Shown here piece after piece: positions 8,601 to 16,822 of a stretch of DNA of 64,000 nt. The notes below the pieces were generated by a model. The model saw only the letters and a list, made by a program, of their open reading frames with translations. It was not told the origin of the DNA and did not search any database. Made by a program: the position numbers and the translations under genes. The DNA comes from UBA3855 sp964472035 (GTDB lineage Bacteria; Bacillota; Clostridia; Oscillospirales; Ruminococcaceae), in the NCBI GenBank assembly GCA_964472035.1, contig CAYYIT010000002.1, positions 1 through 64,000 of the forward strand. Reading direction: 5' to 3'. Position 1 is the first letter of the stretch. Each line of letters opens with the position of its first letter.

Positions 8601-9494
8601 TTATTCCTCGTTAAGTCCGAAACTCCGGATGAGGCCTTCCTTATTGCGCCAGTCCTCTTTGACTTTGACAAAGCACTTGAGGTTGACCTGGATCTCGAAG
8701 AATTTCTCAAGATCATGTCTTGCAGAGCTTGCGATCTTCTTGAGCATGGTGCCGTTCTTGCCGATAACGATGCCCTTATGGGAATCGCGCTCGCAGTAGA
8801 TGAGTGCGGAAATATCCAAAAGGTCCTTGTCATCGCGCTCCTTCATGGACTCGACCGTTACTGCAATGCCATGGGGTACCTCGTCATTGAGCAGGCGCAG
8901 GAGCTTTTCGCGGATCATCTCCGCTGCCAGTACGCGCTCCGGCTGGTCCGTGAAGGAATCATCCTGGAAGAAGTGTACGGAAGGCTTCGCAAGCTCTGCG
9001 GCAGTCTCCATGATCATGTCGATGCCGTCCTTCTCTGTGGCACTCACCGGAATGATCGCATGCGGATGATAGCTGTTTTCCAGCTTCAGCAGCAGCGGCA
9101 TCATCGCGGACTTATCCTGCAGAAGGTCGACCTTGTTGACAACGATAATCAGAGCGACCTTCTTCTGGGAGAGCGTTTTCAGCATGGCTTCATCCTGCTC
9201 ATGCAGCTTCTTGGTGCAGTCGATCACATAGAGCACAGCATCCGCATCCGTCGCGGAGGTCTCTGCGGTCTTGAGCATGTGGCTGCTCAGCTTTGTCTTC
9301 GGCTTGTGCAGACCGGGCGTGTCGATGAACACATACTGCGTTTCATCCTTTGTCAGAATGCCCGTAATACGTGTTCTGGTGGTCTGCGGTTTGCTGCTGA
9401 CGGAGGCGATCTTCTCGCCGACCAGCGCATTGAGCAATGTGGACTTGCCGGCATTGGTTCTGCCGGAAAGTGTCAGAAAAATCGATTTTGTCAT
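8601..9494 (-). CDS. era: GTPase Era
   Basis: A 297-residue Era, the essential GTPase that binds the 3' end of 16S rRNA and checkpoints 30S assembly. The G domain shows G1 GRTNAGKS, G3 DTPGLH and G4 NKVD. A C-terminal KH domain follows, with the GKNGTMLKKI loop near residue 235. I chose the ATG at 9494 because AAGGAAG lies just before it; an in-frame GTG six codons upstream overlaps the ybeY end and has no ribosome site. It sits between ybeY and yqzL/recO, the usual clostridial order. Confidence 0.96.
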   Translation of the reverse strand: MTKSIFLTLSGRTNAGKSTLLNALVGEKIASVSSKPQTTRTRITGILTKDETQYVFIDTPGLHKPKTKLSSHMLKTAETSATDADAVLYVIDCTKKLHEQDEAMLKTLSQKKVALIIVVNKVDLLQDKSAMMPLLLKLENSYHPHAIIPVSATEKDGIDMIMETAAELAKPSVHFFQDDSFTDQPERVLAAEMIREKLLRLLNDEVPHGIAVTVESMKERDDKDLLDISALIYCERDSHKGIVIGKNGTMLKKIASSARHDLEKFFEIQVNLKCFVKVKEDWRNKEGLIRSFGLNEE

Positions 9495-9504
9495 AATTAC
9501 TTCC

Positions 9505-10017
9505 TTATTCACCGGTTGTGAAGGTCATTTCTCTGGAAATGCCCAGACGTTCAAGCACAGCTTCTTCCTTTTCACGCATGATACGCTCATCCAGAGGGCT
9601 GGTTTCGTGGTCGTAGCCCAGCAGATGCAGCATGGAGTGCACGGTGAGGAATCCGATCTCGCGGTCAAGGGAATGACCGTAGATGCTTGCCTGCTTGACG
9701 GCGGTCTCGATGGAAATGACGATGTCACCGAGCAGGACAAAGCCTGTCTCCGCATTGGTCTCCATCGTGCCGTCGGAATCGGTCAGCGGGAAGGAAAGCA
9801 CATCGGTTACGCTGTCCTTGCCGCGGTATACTTTATTCAGACTGCGGATCTCGTTATTGGTAACGAAAGAAACGCTGACTTCGGCATTCTTGGTAAAGCC
9901 CTCGGAGTTGAGCACCGCATGGCAGCAGCGTCTGATCAGAAGGCGGATGCCGGAAGGAATCTTCACCGCGTTCTGGGTGTTCTTTACATATACTTTGAGT
10001 TTGCCGGATTCTTGCAT
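9505..10017 (-). CDS. ybeY: Endoribonuclease YbeY (rRNA maturation)
   Basis: A 170-residue YbeY/UPF0054 metalloprotein that acts in 16S rRNA 3'-end maturation and ribosome quality control. The zinc-binding signature HSMLHLLGYDHE is present near residue 127, with three histidines as expected. The RGKDSVTDVLSFP motif in the middle is also typical. It starts two bases after the phoH stop codon, and the next gene, era, follows after ten bases, so the three are clearly one operon. Confidence 0.96.
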   Translation of the reverse strand: MQESGKLKVYVKNTQNAVKIPSGIRLLIRRCCHAVLNSEGFTKNAEVSVSFVTNNEIRSLNKVYRGKDSVTDVLSFPLTDSDGTMETNAETGFVLLGDIVISIETAVKQASIYGHSLDREIGFLTVHSMLHLLGYDHETSPLDERIMREKEEAVLERLGISREMTFTTGE

Positions 10018-10019
10018 GG

Positions 10020-10982
10020 TTATTTTCTCCCTTCCTTATAGTAGGCCTCGTAGGCCTTGATAATATCCTGTACGATTTTATGACGGACTACGTCCTTTTC
10101 TGAAAAACGGATGGTGGCGATGTCATCCACACCGCGCAAAACCTTCATCGCTTCGATCAGACCGGACTTGCGCTTCTCCGGCAGGTCGATCTGTGTAATG
10201 TCGCCCGTGATGACCATCTTGCTGTTGGCACCGAGTCGCGTCAGACACATCTTGATCTGTTCCGAAGTGGTGTTCTGGGCTTCATCGAGGATGATGAAGG
10301 CGTCATCGAGCGTTCTGCCGCGCATATAGGCAAGCGGTGCGACTTCGATGATGTTCTTCTCCATGTGGCGCGCAAAGGTCTCGGCACCGAACATGTCAAA
10401 GAGCGCGTCATAGAGGGGACGCAGATAGGGGTCAACCTTATCCTGCAGATCGCCCGGCAGGAAGCCGAGCTTCTCGCCTGCTTCGACCGCAGGACGCGTG
10501 AGGATGATCTTCTGCACCTCATGTGCACGGAATGCCCGCACAGCAAGTGCAACAGCAAGGTAGGTCTTGCCGGTGCCGGCAGGGCCCACGCCAAGTACAA
10601 TGGTGTTCTTGGTGATCGCATCCACATATTTCTTCTGGCCCACAGTCTTCGGACGAACGACCTTACCGCTTGTGGTAATGCAGATGCCGTCACTGCTGAA
10701 GGTGTGCAACGCCTCTGCCTCGCCGTCGGAAACCATCGACGTGACATATCTGACGGTCTGTTCCGTCAGATGCTGCCCCTTGTCCGCAAGCTCTGCAAGG
10801 AGCCGTACGGCACTGGCAGCCTTTTCTACCTGCTCCGGTTCACCGGTGATGCGGATATCGCCGTTTCTGCAAAAAAGGACAACGCCGTATTCCCGCTGGA
10901 TCGCATTAAGATTGTCGTCACAGCTGCCGAGAATTTCCTGCATTCTTGACGGCTGTTCAAGAGAAATGATCTGTTCAGCCAT
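10020..10982 (-). CDS. PhoH family ATPase (PhoH-like, YbeZ)
   Basis: A 320-residue PhoH-like protein. An N-terminal KH-like segment (about 1-110) precedes a P-loop ATPase/helicase-like core with Walker A GPAGTGKT (about residue 137) and Walker B FIILDEAQN (about 230). The partner of YbeY in ribosome and RNA metabolism in many bacteria; its precise activity is unsettled. First gene of the minus-strand operon. The ribosome site is weak (GGGTG), which is the least certain part of the call. Confidence 0.92.
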   Translation of the reverse strand: MAEQIISLEQPSRMQEILGSCDDNLNAIQREYGVVLFCRNGDIRITGEPEQVEKAASAVRLLAELADKGQHLTEQTVRYVTSMVSDGEAEALHTFSSDGICITTSGKVVRPKTVGQKKYVDAITKNTIVLGVGPAGTGKTYLAVALAVRAFRAHEVQKIILTRPAVEAGEKLGFLPGDLQDKVDPYLRPLYDALFDMFGAETFARHMEKNIIEVAPLAYMRGRTLDDAFIILDEAQNTTSEQIKMCLTRLGANSKMVITGDITQIDLPEKRKSGLIEAMKVLRGVDDIATIRFSEKDVVRHKIVQDIIKAYEAYYKEGRK

Positions 10983-11046
10983 GTATTCACCCGTAATTCT
11001 TTCTGAAAATCTGTCCAGCTGCCGCAGTGCAGCAGAATGTACATCT

Positions 11047-11076
11047 ATTATACCACATCTCTGAATGGAATTGCAA
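11047..11076 (-). promoter_or_regulatory. Promoter of the phoH-mutS2 operon
   Basis: Minus strand TTGCAA (11076-11071), 18 bp, TATAAT (11052-11047). The predicted transcription start near 11040 lies about 58 bases before the phoH ATG. Confidence 0.6.
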
Positions 11077-11175
11077 TAGATAAAGGAATTTTTTACATAA
11101 TCATCACAATTTGAGATACGAATGCGTGACTTGCGTACGAATTATAAAAAAATTTGATTTTTTTGAAAAAAGGGG

Positions 11176-11204
11176 TTGACAAATACAGAAAAGCAGGTTA
11201 TAAT
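11176..11204 (+). promoter_or_regulatory. Consensus promoter of infC-rpmI-rplT
   Basis: TTGACA (11176-11181), 17 bp, TATAAT (11199-11204): an exact sigma-A consensus. The start near 11211 gives a leader of about 190 bases ahead of infC. Confidence 0.9.
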
Positions 11205-11210
11205 ATTATA

Positions 11211-11373
11211 CGAAAACAAAGCAGACACAGCTTGTGGCTCACCGTTTGACTGCGAAGCAATGCCGAAACGGTCAATATGTAACTTCGATTATCCGCGGAA
11301 GCGGAGGTGTGTGTGTGCACGTCGGAGTATCATGTGGTGAGTGCAGACATTGTGTCCGCACTCATTTTTGTTT
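11211..11373 (+). promoter_or_regulatory. Structured infC leader with attenuator (L20-leader-like)
   Basis: The leader holds a long stem (ACCGTTT near 11251 with AAACGGT near 11272), a CCGC-GGAA-GCGG tetraloop hairpin (about 11293-11304), then a terminator hairpin (11339-11349 with 11353-11363, one mismatch) followed by ATTTTTG, all before infC. In Bacillus, ribosomal protein L20 represses this operon through such a leader. That this one binds L20 is inferred from position and layout only. Confidence 0.65.
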
Positions 11374-11401
11374 CAAATTTATATGCTTGGGGGTGCCCGC
11401 A

Positions 11402-11920
11402 ATAAGTAAGCAGGACATTCAGATCAATGAAATGATCCGGGACAAGGAAGTTCTGGTCATTGATTCAGACAATCAGAAGCTCGGCGTCATGTCAGCGAAG
11501 GATGCACAGAAAATTGCCTTTGAAAAAAATCTTGACCTTGTGAAGATCGCGCCGCAGGCGAAGCCGCCCGTGTGCAAGATTCTGGATTACGGCAAATACT
11601 GCTTTGAGCAGCAGAAGCGTGAGAAGGAAGCGAAGAAGAATCAGAAGGTAATGTCCATTAAGGAAATCAGAATGTTTTCCGCAATTGACACTCACGATTT
11701 TGAGACAAAGGTAAATCAGGCGATCAAATTCCTGAGTTCTGGCGACAAGCTGAAGGTATCTGTCCGTTTCCGTAAGCGTGCGATCGCACATCCGCAGCTT
11801 GGTGAAGAGCTGCTGGTGCGTTTCAAGGAAGCATGCGCAGAGGTCGGCACAGTAGAAAAGCCGCCGAAGATGGAAGGCCGCAGTATTGTGATGTTCATAT
11901 CCCCGAAGGCATCCAAGTAA
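11402..11920 (+). CDS. infC: Translation initiation factor IF-3 (AUA start)
   Basis: A 172-residue IF-3, which binds the 30S subunit, keeps subunits apart and rejects non-canonical start codons. The N domain begins SKQDIQINEMIRDKEVLVID, the linker is Lys-rich and the C domain ends near MFISPKASK. No ATG, GTG or TTG gives the normal N-terminus cleanly. The codon that does is ATA at 11402, six bases after GGGGGTG. infC is known for rare start codons (AUU in E. coli), which makes IF-3 control its own synthesis. A GTG at 11393 is the alternative, but it sits inside the ribosome site. The reading frame is open further upstream, but only through the structured leader. Confidence 0.9.
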   Translation: MSKQDIQINEMIRDKEVLVIDSDNQKLGVMSAKDAQKIAFEKNLDLVKIAPQAKPPVCKILDYGKYCFEQQKREKEAKKNQKVMSIKEIRMFSAIDTHDFETKVNQAIKFLSSGDKLKVSVRFRKRAIAHPQLGEELLVRFKEACAEVGTVEKPPKMEGRSIVMFISPKASK

Positions 11921-11935
11921 AAGGAGGAACTTATC

Positions 11936-12142
11936 ATGGCAAAGAAAGTGAAAGTAAAAACACATTCCGGTGCTAAGAAGCGTTTCAAGCTGACAGCAAA
12001 CGGCAAGGTAAAGTACCAGCACACCAATAAGCGCCACAGACTGACCCAGAAGGACACAAAGCGCAAGAGAATCGCAAGAGGCGCAGGCGTTGCAGACGTA
12101 ACAAATGCACCGACCATCAAGAAGCTGGTTCCGTATCTGTAA
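11936..12142 (+). CDS. rpmI: 50S ribosomal protein bL35
   Basis: A 68-residue bL35, very basic, starting MAKKVKVKTHSGAKKRFK and ending TIKKLVPYL, as the family does. It follows infC by 15 bases with an AAGGAGG ribosome site and precedes rplT, the invariant infC-rpmI-rplT order. Confidence 0.97.
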   Translation: MAKKVKVKTHSGAKKRFKLTANGKVKYQHTNKRHRLTQKDTKRKRIARGAGVADVTNAPTIKKLVPYL

Positions 12143-12206
12143 GCCGCAGCGCGAAGCAGATCAGGAAAATTGCGAAAAAATTTGAAATACACGGAGGTAG
12201 ATGACA

Positions 12207-12560
12207 ATGGCACGTATTAAGGGTGCAATGATGACTCGTAAGAGAAGAAATAAAACTCTGAAGCTGGCAAAGGGTTACTTTGGCGCAAAGAGCAAGCATT
12301 TCAAGATGGCGAAGCAGGCCGTAATGAAGTCCGGCCAGTATGCATACATCGGCAGAAAGCAGAAGAAGAGAAACTTCAGACAGCTCTGGATCACCAGAAT
12401 CTCTGCAGCAGCAAAGATGAACGGCATGAACTACTCTACGTTCATGAACGGCTGCAAGAAGGCTGGCATCACTCTGAACAGAAAGATGCTCTCTGAGATT
12501 GCAATCCACGACGCAGCAGGCTTTACTGCAATCGTTGAGAAGGCAAAGGCAGCTCTTTGA
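12207..12560 (+). CDS. rplT: 50S ribosomal protein bL20
   Basis: A 117-residue bL20, an early 23S rRNA assembly protein and, in Bacillus, the repressor of its own operon. The start MARIKGAMMTRKRRNKTLKLAKGYFG is diagnostic. Two ATGs occur; GGAGG is nine bases before the one at 12207 and only three before the one at 12201, so the later codon is chosen. A terminator follows directly. Confidence 0.97.
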   Translation: MARIKGAMMTRKRRNKTLKLAKGYFGAKSKHFKMAKQAVMKSGQYAYIGRKQKKRNFRQLWITRISAAAKMNGMNYSTFMNGCKKAGITLNRKMLSEIAIHDAAGFTAIVEKAKAAL

Positions 12561-12568
12561 TTTTGAAC

Positions 12569-12605
12569 AAAAACACGCTCTCCATTAGTGGAAAGAGCGT
12601 GTTTT
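12569..12605 (+). terminator. Terminator of infC-rpmI-rplT
   Basis: Stem AAAACACGCTCT / AGAGCGTGTTTT with a 12-base loop, begun by A's and ended by T's just after the rplT stop. It may act in both directions. Confidence 0.85.
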
Positions 12606-12650
12606 GTGTTATACAAGTGACTGAAAAAACAGTGGAAAAGGAGGCTTCCC

Positions 12651-13454
12651 ATGCGAGAAATCACCAGGATCACCGCCAAGGATAACCCGGCGATCAAGCA
12701 TTATAAACGACTGCGTGAGCAGAAAAAAGCGCGCCGCAGCGAGGGTTTGTTCGTTGCGGAGGGGCTTCGTATCGTTATGGATGCCCTGCAGCAGACAGCC
12801 AGCGTCCAGCAGCTCTTTCTGACGGACACGGCGTTTGAAAAGCATGGCGAAGACCTGCTTTCCCGTTTCCCGGAAACCGGCAGGATCCTGCGTATCTCCG
12901 ACGCCGTAGGCAGCGTCCTTGCGGACACGGAGCATACCCAGGGAGTATTTGCCGTATGCACCGCTCCCCACAGACCGCCCGTTGAAAATGTGCTTTCCGA
13001 TGAGGGAAGATACCTCGTTCTGTGCAATTTGCAGGATCCCGGCAATATGGGTATGATCCTGCGGACAGCCGATGCGCTGGGTGTGGATGCGGTCCTCTCC
13101 TGCGGCAGCTGTGAGCTGCTCAGTCCCAAGGTCGTCAGAGCGACCATGGGTTCTGTGTTCCGGGTGCCGTTTTTCGAGACGGAGTCCTCCGATGCGCTGC
13201 TTGCGATTCTGCGCAGTCATGGAATCCGCAGTTATGCAGCAGTTCCTGCGGCAGATGCTATGCGCCTGACGGATTGTGCGTTTACAGGAGGATGTGCCGT
13301 GTGGATCGGCAATGAGGGCAATGGACTCCCCAAGGATGTGATCACGGCCTGCGATACGCCGCTGACCATCCCTATGTGCGGCGGTCCCGAATCCCTTAAT
13401 GCAGCAATGGCGGCTGGAATTCTGATGTGGGAAATGATGAAGGGAAGGGGATAA
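12651..13454 (+). CDS. TrmH/SpoU-family RNA 2'-O-methyltransferase
   Basis: A 267-residue SPOUT methyltransferase of the RlmB/TrmH group, using S-adenosylmethionine to methylate a ribose in rRNA or tRNA. An N-terminal L30e-like substrate-binding domain (about 1-100, EGLFVAEGLRIVMDAL) precedes the knotted catalytic domain. The three SPOUT motifs are present: LQDPGNMGMILRTADALG, GNEGNGLP and PMCGGPESLNAAMAA. The exact target base cannot be read from sequence. GGAGG lies close upstream. The stop codon overlaps the dprA start (TAATG). Confidence 0.9.
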   Translation: MREITRITAKDNPAIKHYKRLREQKKARRSEGLFVAEGLRIVMDALQQTASVQQLFLTDTAFEKHGEDLLSRFPETGRILRISDAVGSVLADTEHTQGVFAVCTAPHRPPVENVLSDEGRYLVLCNLQDPGNMGMILRTADALGVDAVLSCGSCELLSPKVVRATMGSVFRVPFFETESSDALLAILRSHGIRSYAAVPAADAMRLTDCAFTGGCAVWIGNEGNGLPKDVITACDTPLTIPMCGGPESLNAAMAAGILMWEMMKGRG

Positions 13455-14695
13455 TGATGGAACATCCGAAGAAGGCATATTGGCTGTGGCTTGTCATGGT
13501 GTTCGGTGTGGCGAGCCGGAAGATCCTGCCGTTTGTCAACATGCACGACTCTCTCAAGGAGCTGTACTACGTCCTTCATGATCCGGATTGCAGGCTTCTC
13601 TCAGATAAGGAACGCCAGAGCGTCAAGCGTGTTCCGCTGGAACAGGCGGAGACGGTTATGGCATTCTGTGAGAAGAACGGAATCGGAATCATCACATGGG
13701 ACAGTGACCTCTATCCGGAGTCGCTGCGGCATATTGACAATCCGCCCACCGTACTATTCTACAAGGGAAACCCCGGCCTTCTGCAGGAGGAGATGCTCCT
13801 GACCATCGTAGGAACCAGACGGCCTTCGCCCTACAGCATGAAGACCTCGGATCAGCTGTGCAGGGCGCTTGCCAAGTGCAATTTCATTCTTGTCAGCGGC
13901 TGCGCCGTCGGACTGGATACCAGCGCCCACTGGGCAGCGATCGCGGAGGGACGCCCGACCATCTCGGTGCTTGGCTGCGGTGTGGATTATGATTATCCCC
14001 GTGAAAACCGTGAGCTGAAGCAAAGGATCGTCGGCAACGGCCTGCTGCTTTCCGAGTATTTTCCCGGAACCTCTCCGGCACCGGCGAACTTCCCGACACG
14101 CAACCGGATCCTCTCCGGTATCAGCGAGGGCGTACTTGTCATGGAAGCCGGACATCGCAGCGGTTCGCTGATCACCGCCAATTGCGCCTGCGAACAGGGC
14201 AAACAGGTGTTTGTGATTCCGCCTGCCGATATTTTCGATCCGCGCTATGGCGGCAATGCGCAGCTGCTCCGCGAAGGTGCACATCCCGTGTGCGATGTGA
14301 GCGATGTCATTTATGGCTATTATCTGAGCTATCCTTATAAGCTCGATGATGCTTCCTTTGAGGAAATGTGCAAAACACAGGATTCCCAGGTGTACAGCCG
14401 CGAGGAACCTGCTCCGAAACGAAAGCGTTCCTCCAGCGGTGTTGTCAATGCCAGAGCGAAGGAACAGCCGGAAGAAACGCCGGCACCTGAAAAAAAGGCA
14501 GTGCTTCCTGACATGCCGCTGACCCCCATGCAGCAGCGCATCATAGAATTGCTGCAGGGCGGCAGCCAGAACATCAACGCAGTGTGCTGTCTGCTGGGTA
14601 TGACTTTTGAAGAAACATCCATACTGATGATGGAGCTTGAAATGATGGGCTGCATCAAGAATACAGAACGAGATCTCTATGCGCTGGCGGACTGA
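13454..14695 (+). CDS. dprA: DNA-processing protein DprA
   Basis: A 413-residue DprA/Smf, which loads RecA on single-stranded DNA taken up during transformation. After a helical N-terminal part (about 1-105) comes the Rossmann-like DprA domain with VGTRRPSPY, SGCAVGLDTSAH, LGCGVDYDYP and TRNRILSGISEGVLVMEAGHRSGSL pieces. A C-terminal winged-helix DML1-like domain (about 345-413) follows after a charged linker. The start is one of two adjacent ATGs; I take the one overlapping the previous stop. dprA-topA-trmFO is a common Bacillota order. A dprA alone does not prove competence. Confidence 0.93.
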   Translation: MMEHPKKAYWLWLVMVFGVASRKILPFVNMHDSLKELYYVLHDPDCRLLSDKERQSVKRVPLEQAETVMAFCEKNGIGIITWDSDLYPESLRHIDNPPTVLFYKGNPGLLQEEMLLTIVGTRRPSPYSMKTSDQLCRALAKCNFILVSGCAVGLDTSAHWAAIAEGRPTISVLGCGVDYDYPRENRELKQRIVGNGLLLSEYFPGTSPAPANFPTRNRILSGISEGVLVMEAGHRSGSLITANCACEQGKQVFVIPPADIFDPRYGGNAQLLREGAHPVCDVSDVIYGYYLSYPYKLDDASFEEMCKTQDSQVYSREEPAPKRKRSSSGVVNARAKEQPEETPAPEKKAVLPDMPLTPMQQRIIELLQGGSQNINAVCCLLGMTFEETSILMMELEMMGCIKNTERDLYALAD

Positions 14696-14743
14696 TGCTG
14701 CCGGCAGACTGGAAAGGAGTGTGCGCCGCAAGACGGCGGATCT

Positions 14744-16822
14744 ATGGCAAATTTGGTAATTGTAGAGTCTCCCGCGAAGGCGAAGACCATACAGAAATAT
14801 CTTGGAAAAGACTTTGAAGTTGTCGCATCCATGGGACATGTCCGTGACCTTCCCAAATCGAAGCTCGGCGTGGACGTGGAAAATGGCTTCCTGCCGCATT
14901 ATATGGACATGAAGGGCAAGGAGGACGTAATCAAGGATCTGAAGAAGCGTGCAAAGAAGAGCGACCACGTTTACCTCGCAACTGACCCGGACCGTGAGGG
15001 CGAAGCGATCTCCTGGCACCTTGCCCAGATGCTGAATCTGGATATGGACGCCGACAATCGCGTTGCATTCAATGAAATCACCAAGACCGGTGTGCAGAGC
15101 GGAATGGCAAATCCTCATAAGATCGATCTGGATCTTGTCAATGCCCAGCAGGCACGCCGCATCCTTGACAGACTTGTGGGCTACAAGCTCAGCCCTTTCC
15201 TCTGGAAGAAGGTCAAGCGCGGTCTGTCCGCAGGTCGTGTGCAGTCCGTTGCCGTACGTCTGATCGTGGACAGGGAAGAGGAGATCCGCGCCTTCGTTCC
15301 GAAGGAATACTGGAGTATCGATGCCAAGCTCCGTTCTCCGCATAGCGCCAAGCAGTTCACTGCAAAGCTCTCCGCGGTGGATGGTGAGAAGATCGAGATC
15401 GTCAACGAAGCGCAGGCACAGCTGCTGCTCCAGCGCCTTGAAAACGCCCCTTTCATCGTGACCGGTATCAAGAAGCGCGTGACAAAGAAGCAGCCGGCAC
15501 CGCCGTTCATTACCTCGACAATGCAGCAGGAGGCTTCCAAGCGCATGGGCTTTCAGTCCAAGCGTACCATGAAGGCAGCACAGGAGCTGTACGAAGGTAT
15601 CGATGTTGACGGCATGGGCGCAGTCGGTCTGATCACCTATATGAGAACGGACAGCCTGCGTATCTCTGCCGATGCACAGGCAGCCGCAGCAGAGTATATC
15701 CGGTCGACCTACGGCGAGAATTATCTGCCGGAGAAGCCCCGTGTGTTCAAGACAAAGAAAAATGCCCAGGATGCGCATGAGGCCATCCGTCCCACCATGC
15801 CGGAGCTGACACCGGACCGTGTCAAGGGCAATCTCACCAGCGACCAGTACAAGCTCTATAAGTTGATCTGGGAGCGATTTATCGCCAGCCAGATGGCAAA
15901 TGCCCTGCTCGATACCGTTTCTGTGGAGATCGACGCAGAGGGTTGCCAGTTCAAGGCATCCGGCTATTCCGTGCAGTTCGATGGCTTCACGGTTCTCTAT
16001 GAGGAAAAAAACGAGAACGAGGAGGAAAACCAGAAGATGCTGCCGCTGCTGGCAGTCAAGGATCTTCTCAAGGTCATCAAGCTTGACGGCAACCAGCATT
16101 TCACCCAGCCTCCGGCAAGATATACAGAAGCAAGTCTTATCAAGGCGCTGGAAGAAAACGGCATCGGCCGTCCGAGTACCTATGCGCCAACCATTACCAC
16201 CATTCTTGCAAGAATGTATGTGGAGCGCGAAGGCAAGCAGCTCAAGCCCACTGCACTTGGTGAAGTCACCACGCAGCTGATGAAGGAACACTTCGAGCAT
16301 ATCGTGGATGCGGCATTTACCGCAAAGATGGAGACCGATCTTGATAACGTTGAGCAGGGCAGCGCCGACTGGGTCGGCACGCTCGATGCCTTCTATCAGG
16401 ATTTTGCAAAAACGCTGGAGACCGCCGAAGAAGCCATGGACGGCAAGCACGTCAAGATCCCCGATGAGGAAACCGATGTCGTCTGCGAAGCCTGTGGAAG
16501 GAATATGGTCATCAAGATCGGTAAATTCGGCAAATTCCTTGCCTGCCCCGGTTTCCCGGAGTGTAAGAATACCAAGAAGATCGTGCAGGAAACCAGCGGC
16601 GTCTGCCCTGCATGCGGTGAAAAGATCATCCTGAAAAAATCCAAGCGCGGCAGAAGCTTTTACGGCTGCAACGGCTATCCGGAATGCAATTTCATGACCT
16701 GGAACATCCCCATGGAGGAAAAATGCCCCCAGTGCAGCTCCACCCTCTTCCAGAAGGGCGGCAAATCCGGAAAGCTCGTCTGTGAAAAGCAGGGCTGCGG
16801 TTATGAACGGAGTCTGAAGTAA
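14744..16822 (+). CDS. topA: DNA topoisomerase I (type IA)
   Basis: A 692-residue topoisomerase I that relaxes negative supercoils. The TOPRIM domain starts at LVIVESPAKAKTI; the catalytic tyrosine is Tyr299 in LITYMRTDS. Three C-terminal four-cysteine zinc ribbons (about 580-692: CEACG, CPACG, CPQCS starts) bind single-stranded DNA. The ribosome site is odd: AAAGGAG is far upstream and a GCGCCG/CGGCG(C) hairpin lies between it and the ATG, while GGCGGA sits just before the ATG. The stop overlaps the trmFO start by one base. Confidence 0.97.
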   Translation: MANLVIVESPAKAKTIQKYLGKDFEVVASMGHVRDLPKSKLGVDVENGFLPHYMDMKGKEDVIKDLKKRAKKSDHVYLATDPDREGEAISWHLAQMLNLDMDADNRVAFNEITKTGVQSGMANPHKIDLDLVNAQQARRILDRLVGYKLSPFLWKKVKRGLSAGRVQSVAVRLIVDREEEIRAFVPKEYWSIDAKLRSPHSAKQFTAKLSAVDGEKIEIVNEAQAQLLLQRLENAPFIVTGIKKRVTKKQPAPPFITSTMQQEASKRMGFQSKRTMKAAQELYEGIDVDGMGAVGLITYMRTDSLRISADAQAAAAEYIRSTYGENYLPEKPRVFKTKKNAQDAHEAIRPTMPELTPDRVKGNLTSDQYKLYKLIWERFIASQMANALLDTVSVEIDAEGCQFKASGYSVQFDGFTVLYEEKNENEEENQKMLPLLAVKDLLKVIKLDGNQHFTQPPARYTEASLIKALEENGIGRPSTYAPTITTILARMYVEREGKQLKPTALGEVTTQLMKEHFEHIVDAAFTAKMETDLDNVEQGSADWVGTLDAFYQDFAKTLETAEEAMDGKHVKIPDEETDVVCEACGRNMVIKIGKFGKFLACPGFPECKNTKKIVQETSGVCPACGEKIILKKSKRGRSFYGCNGYPECNFMTWNIPMEEKCPQCSSTLFQKGGKSGKLVCEKQGCGYERSLK

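Noticed and set aside
11234..11401. A 56-residue N-terminal extension of IF-3
   Set aside because: The frame is open by chance through the structured leader and terminator; IF-3 proteins do not have such an extension.
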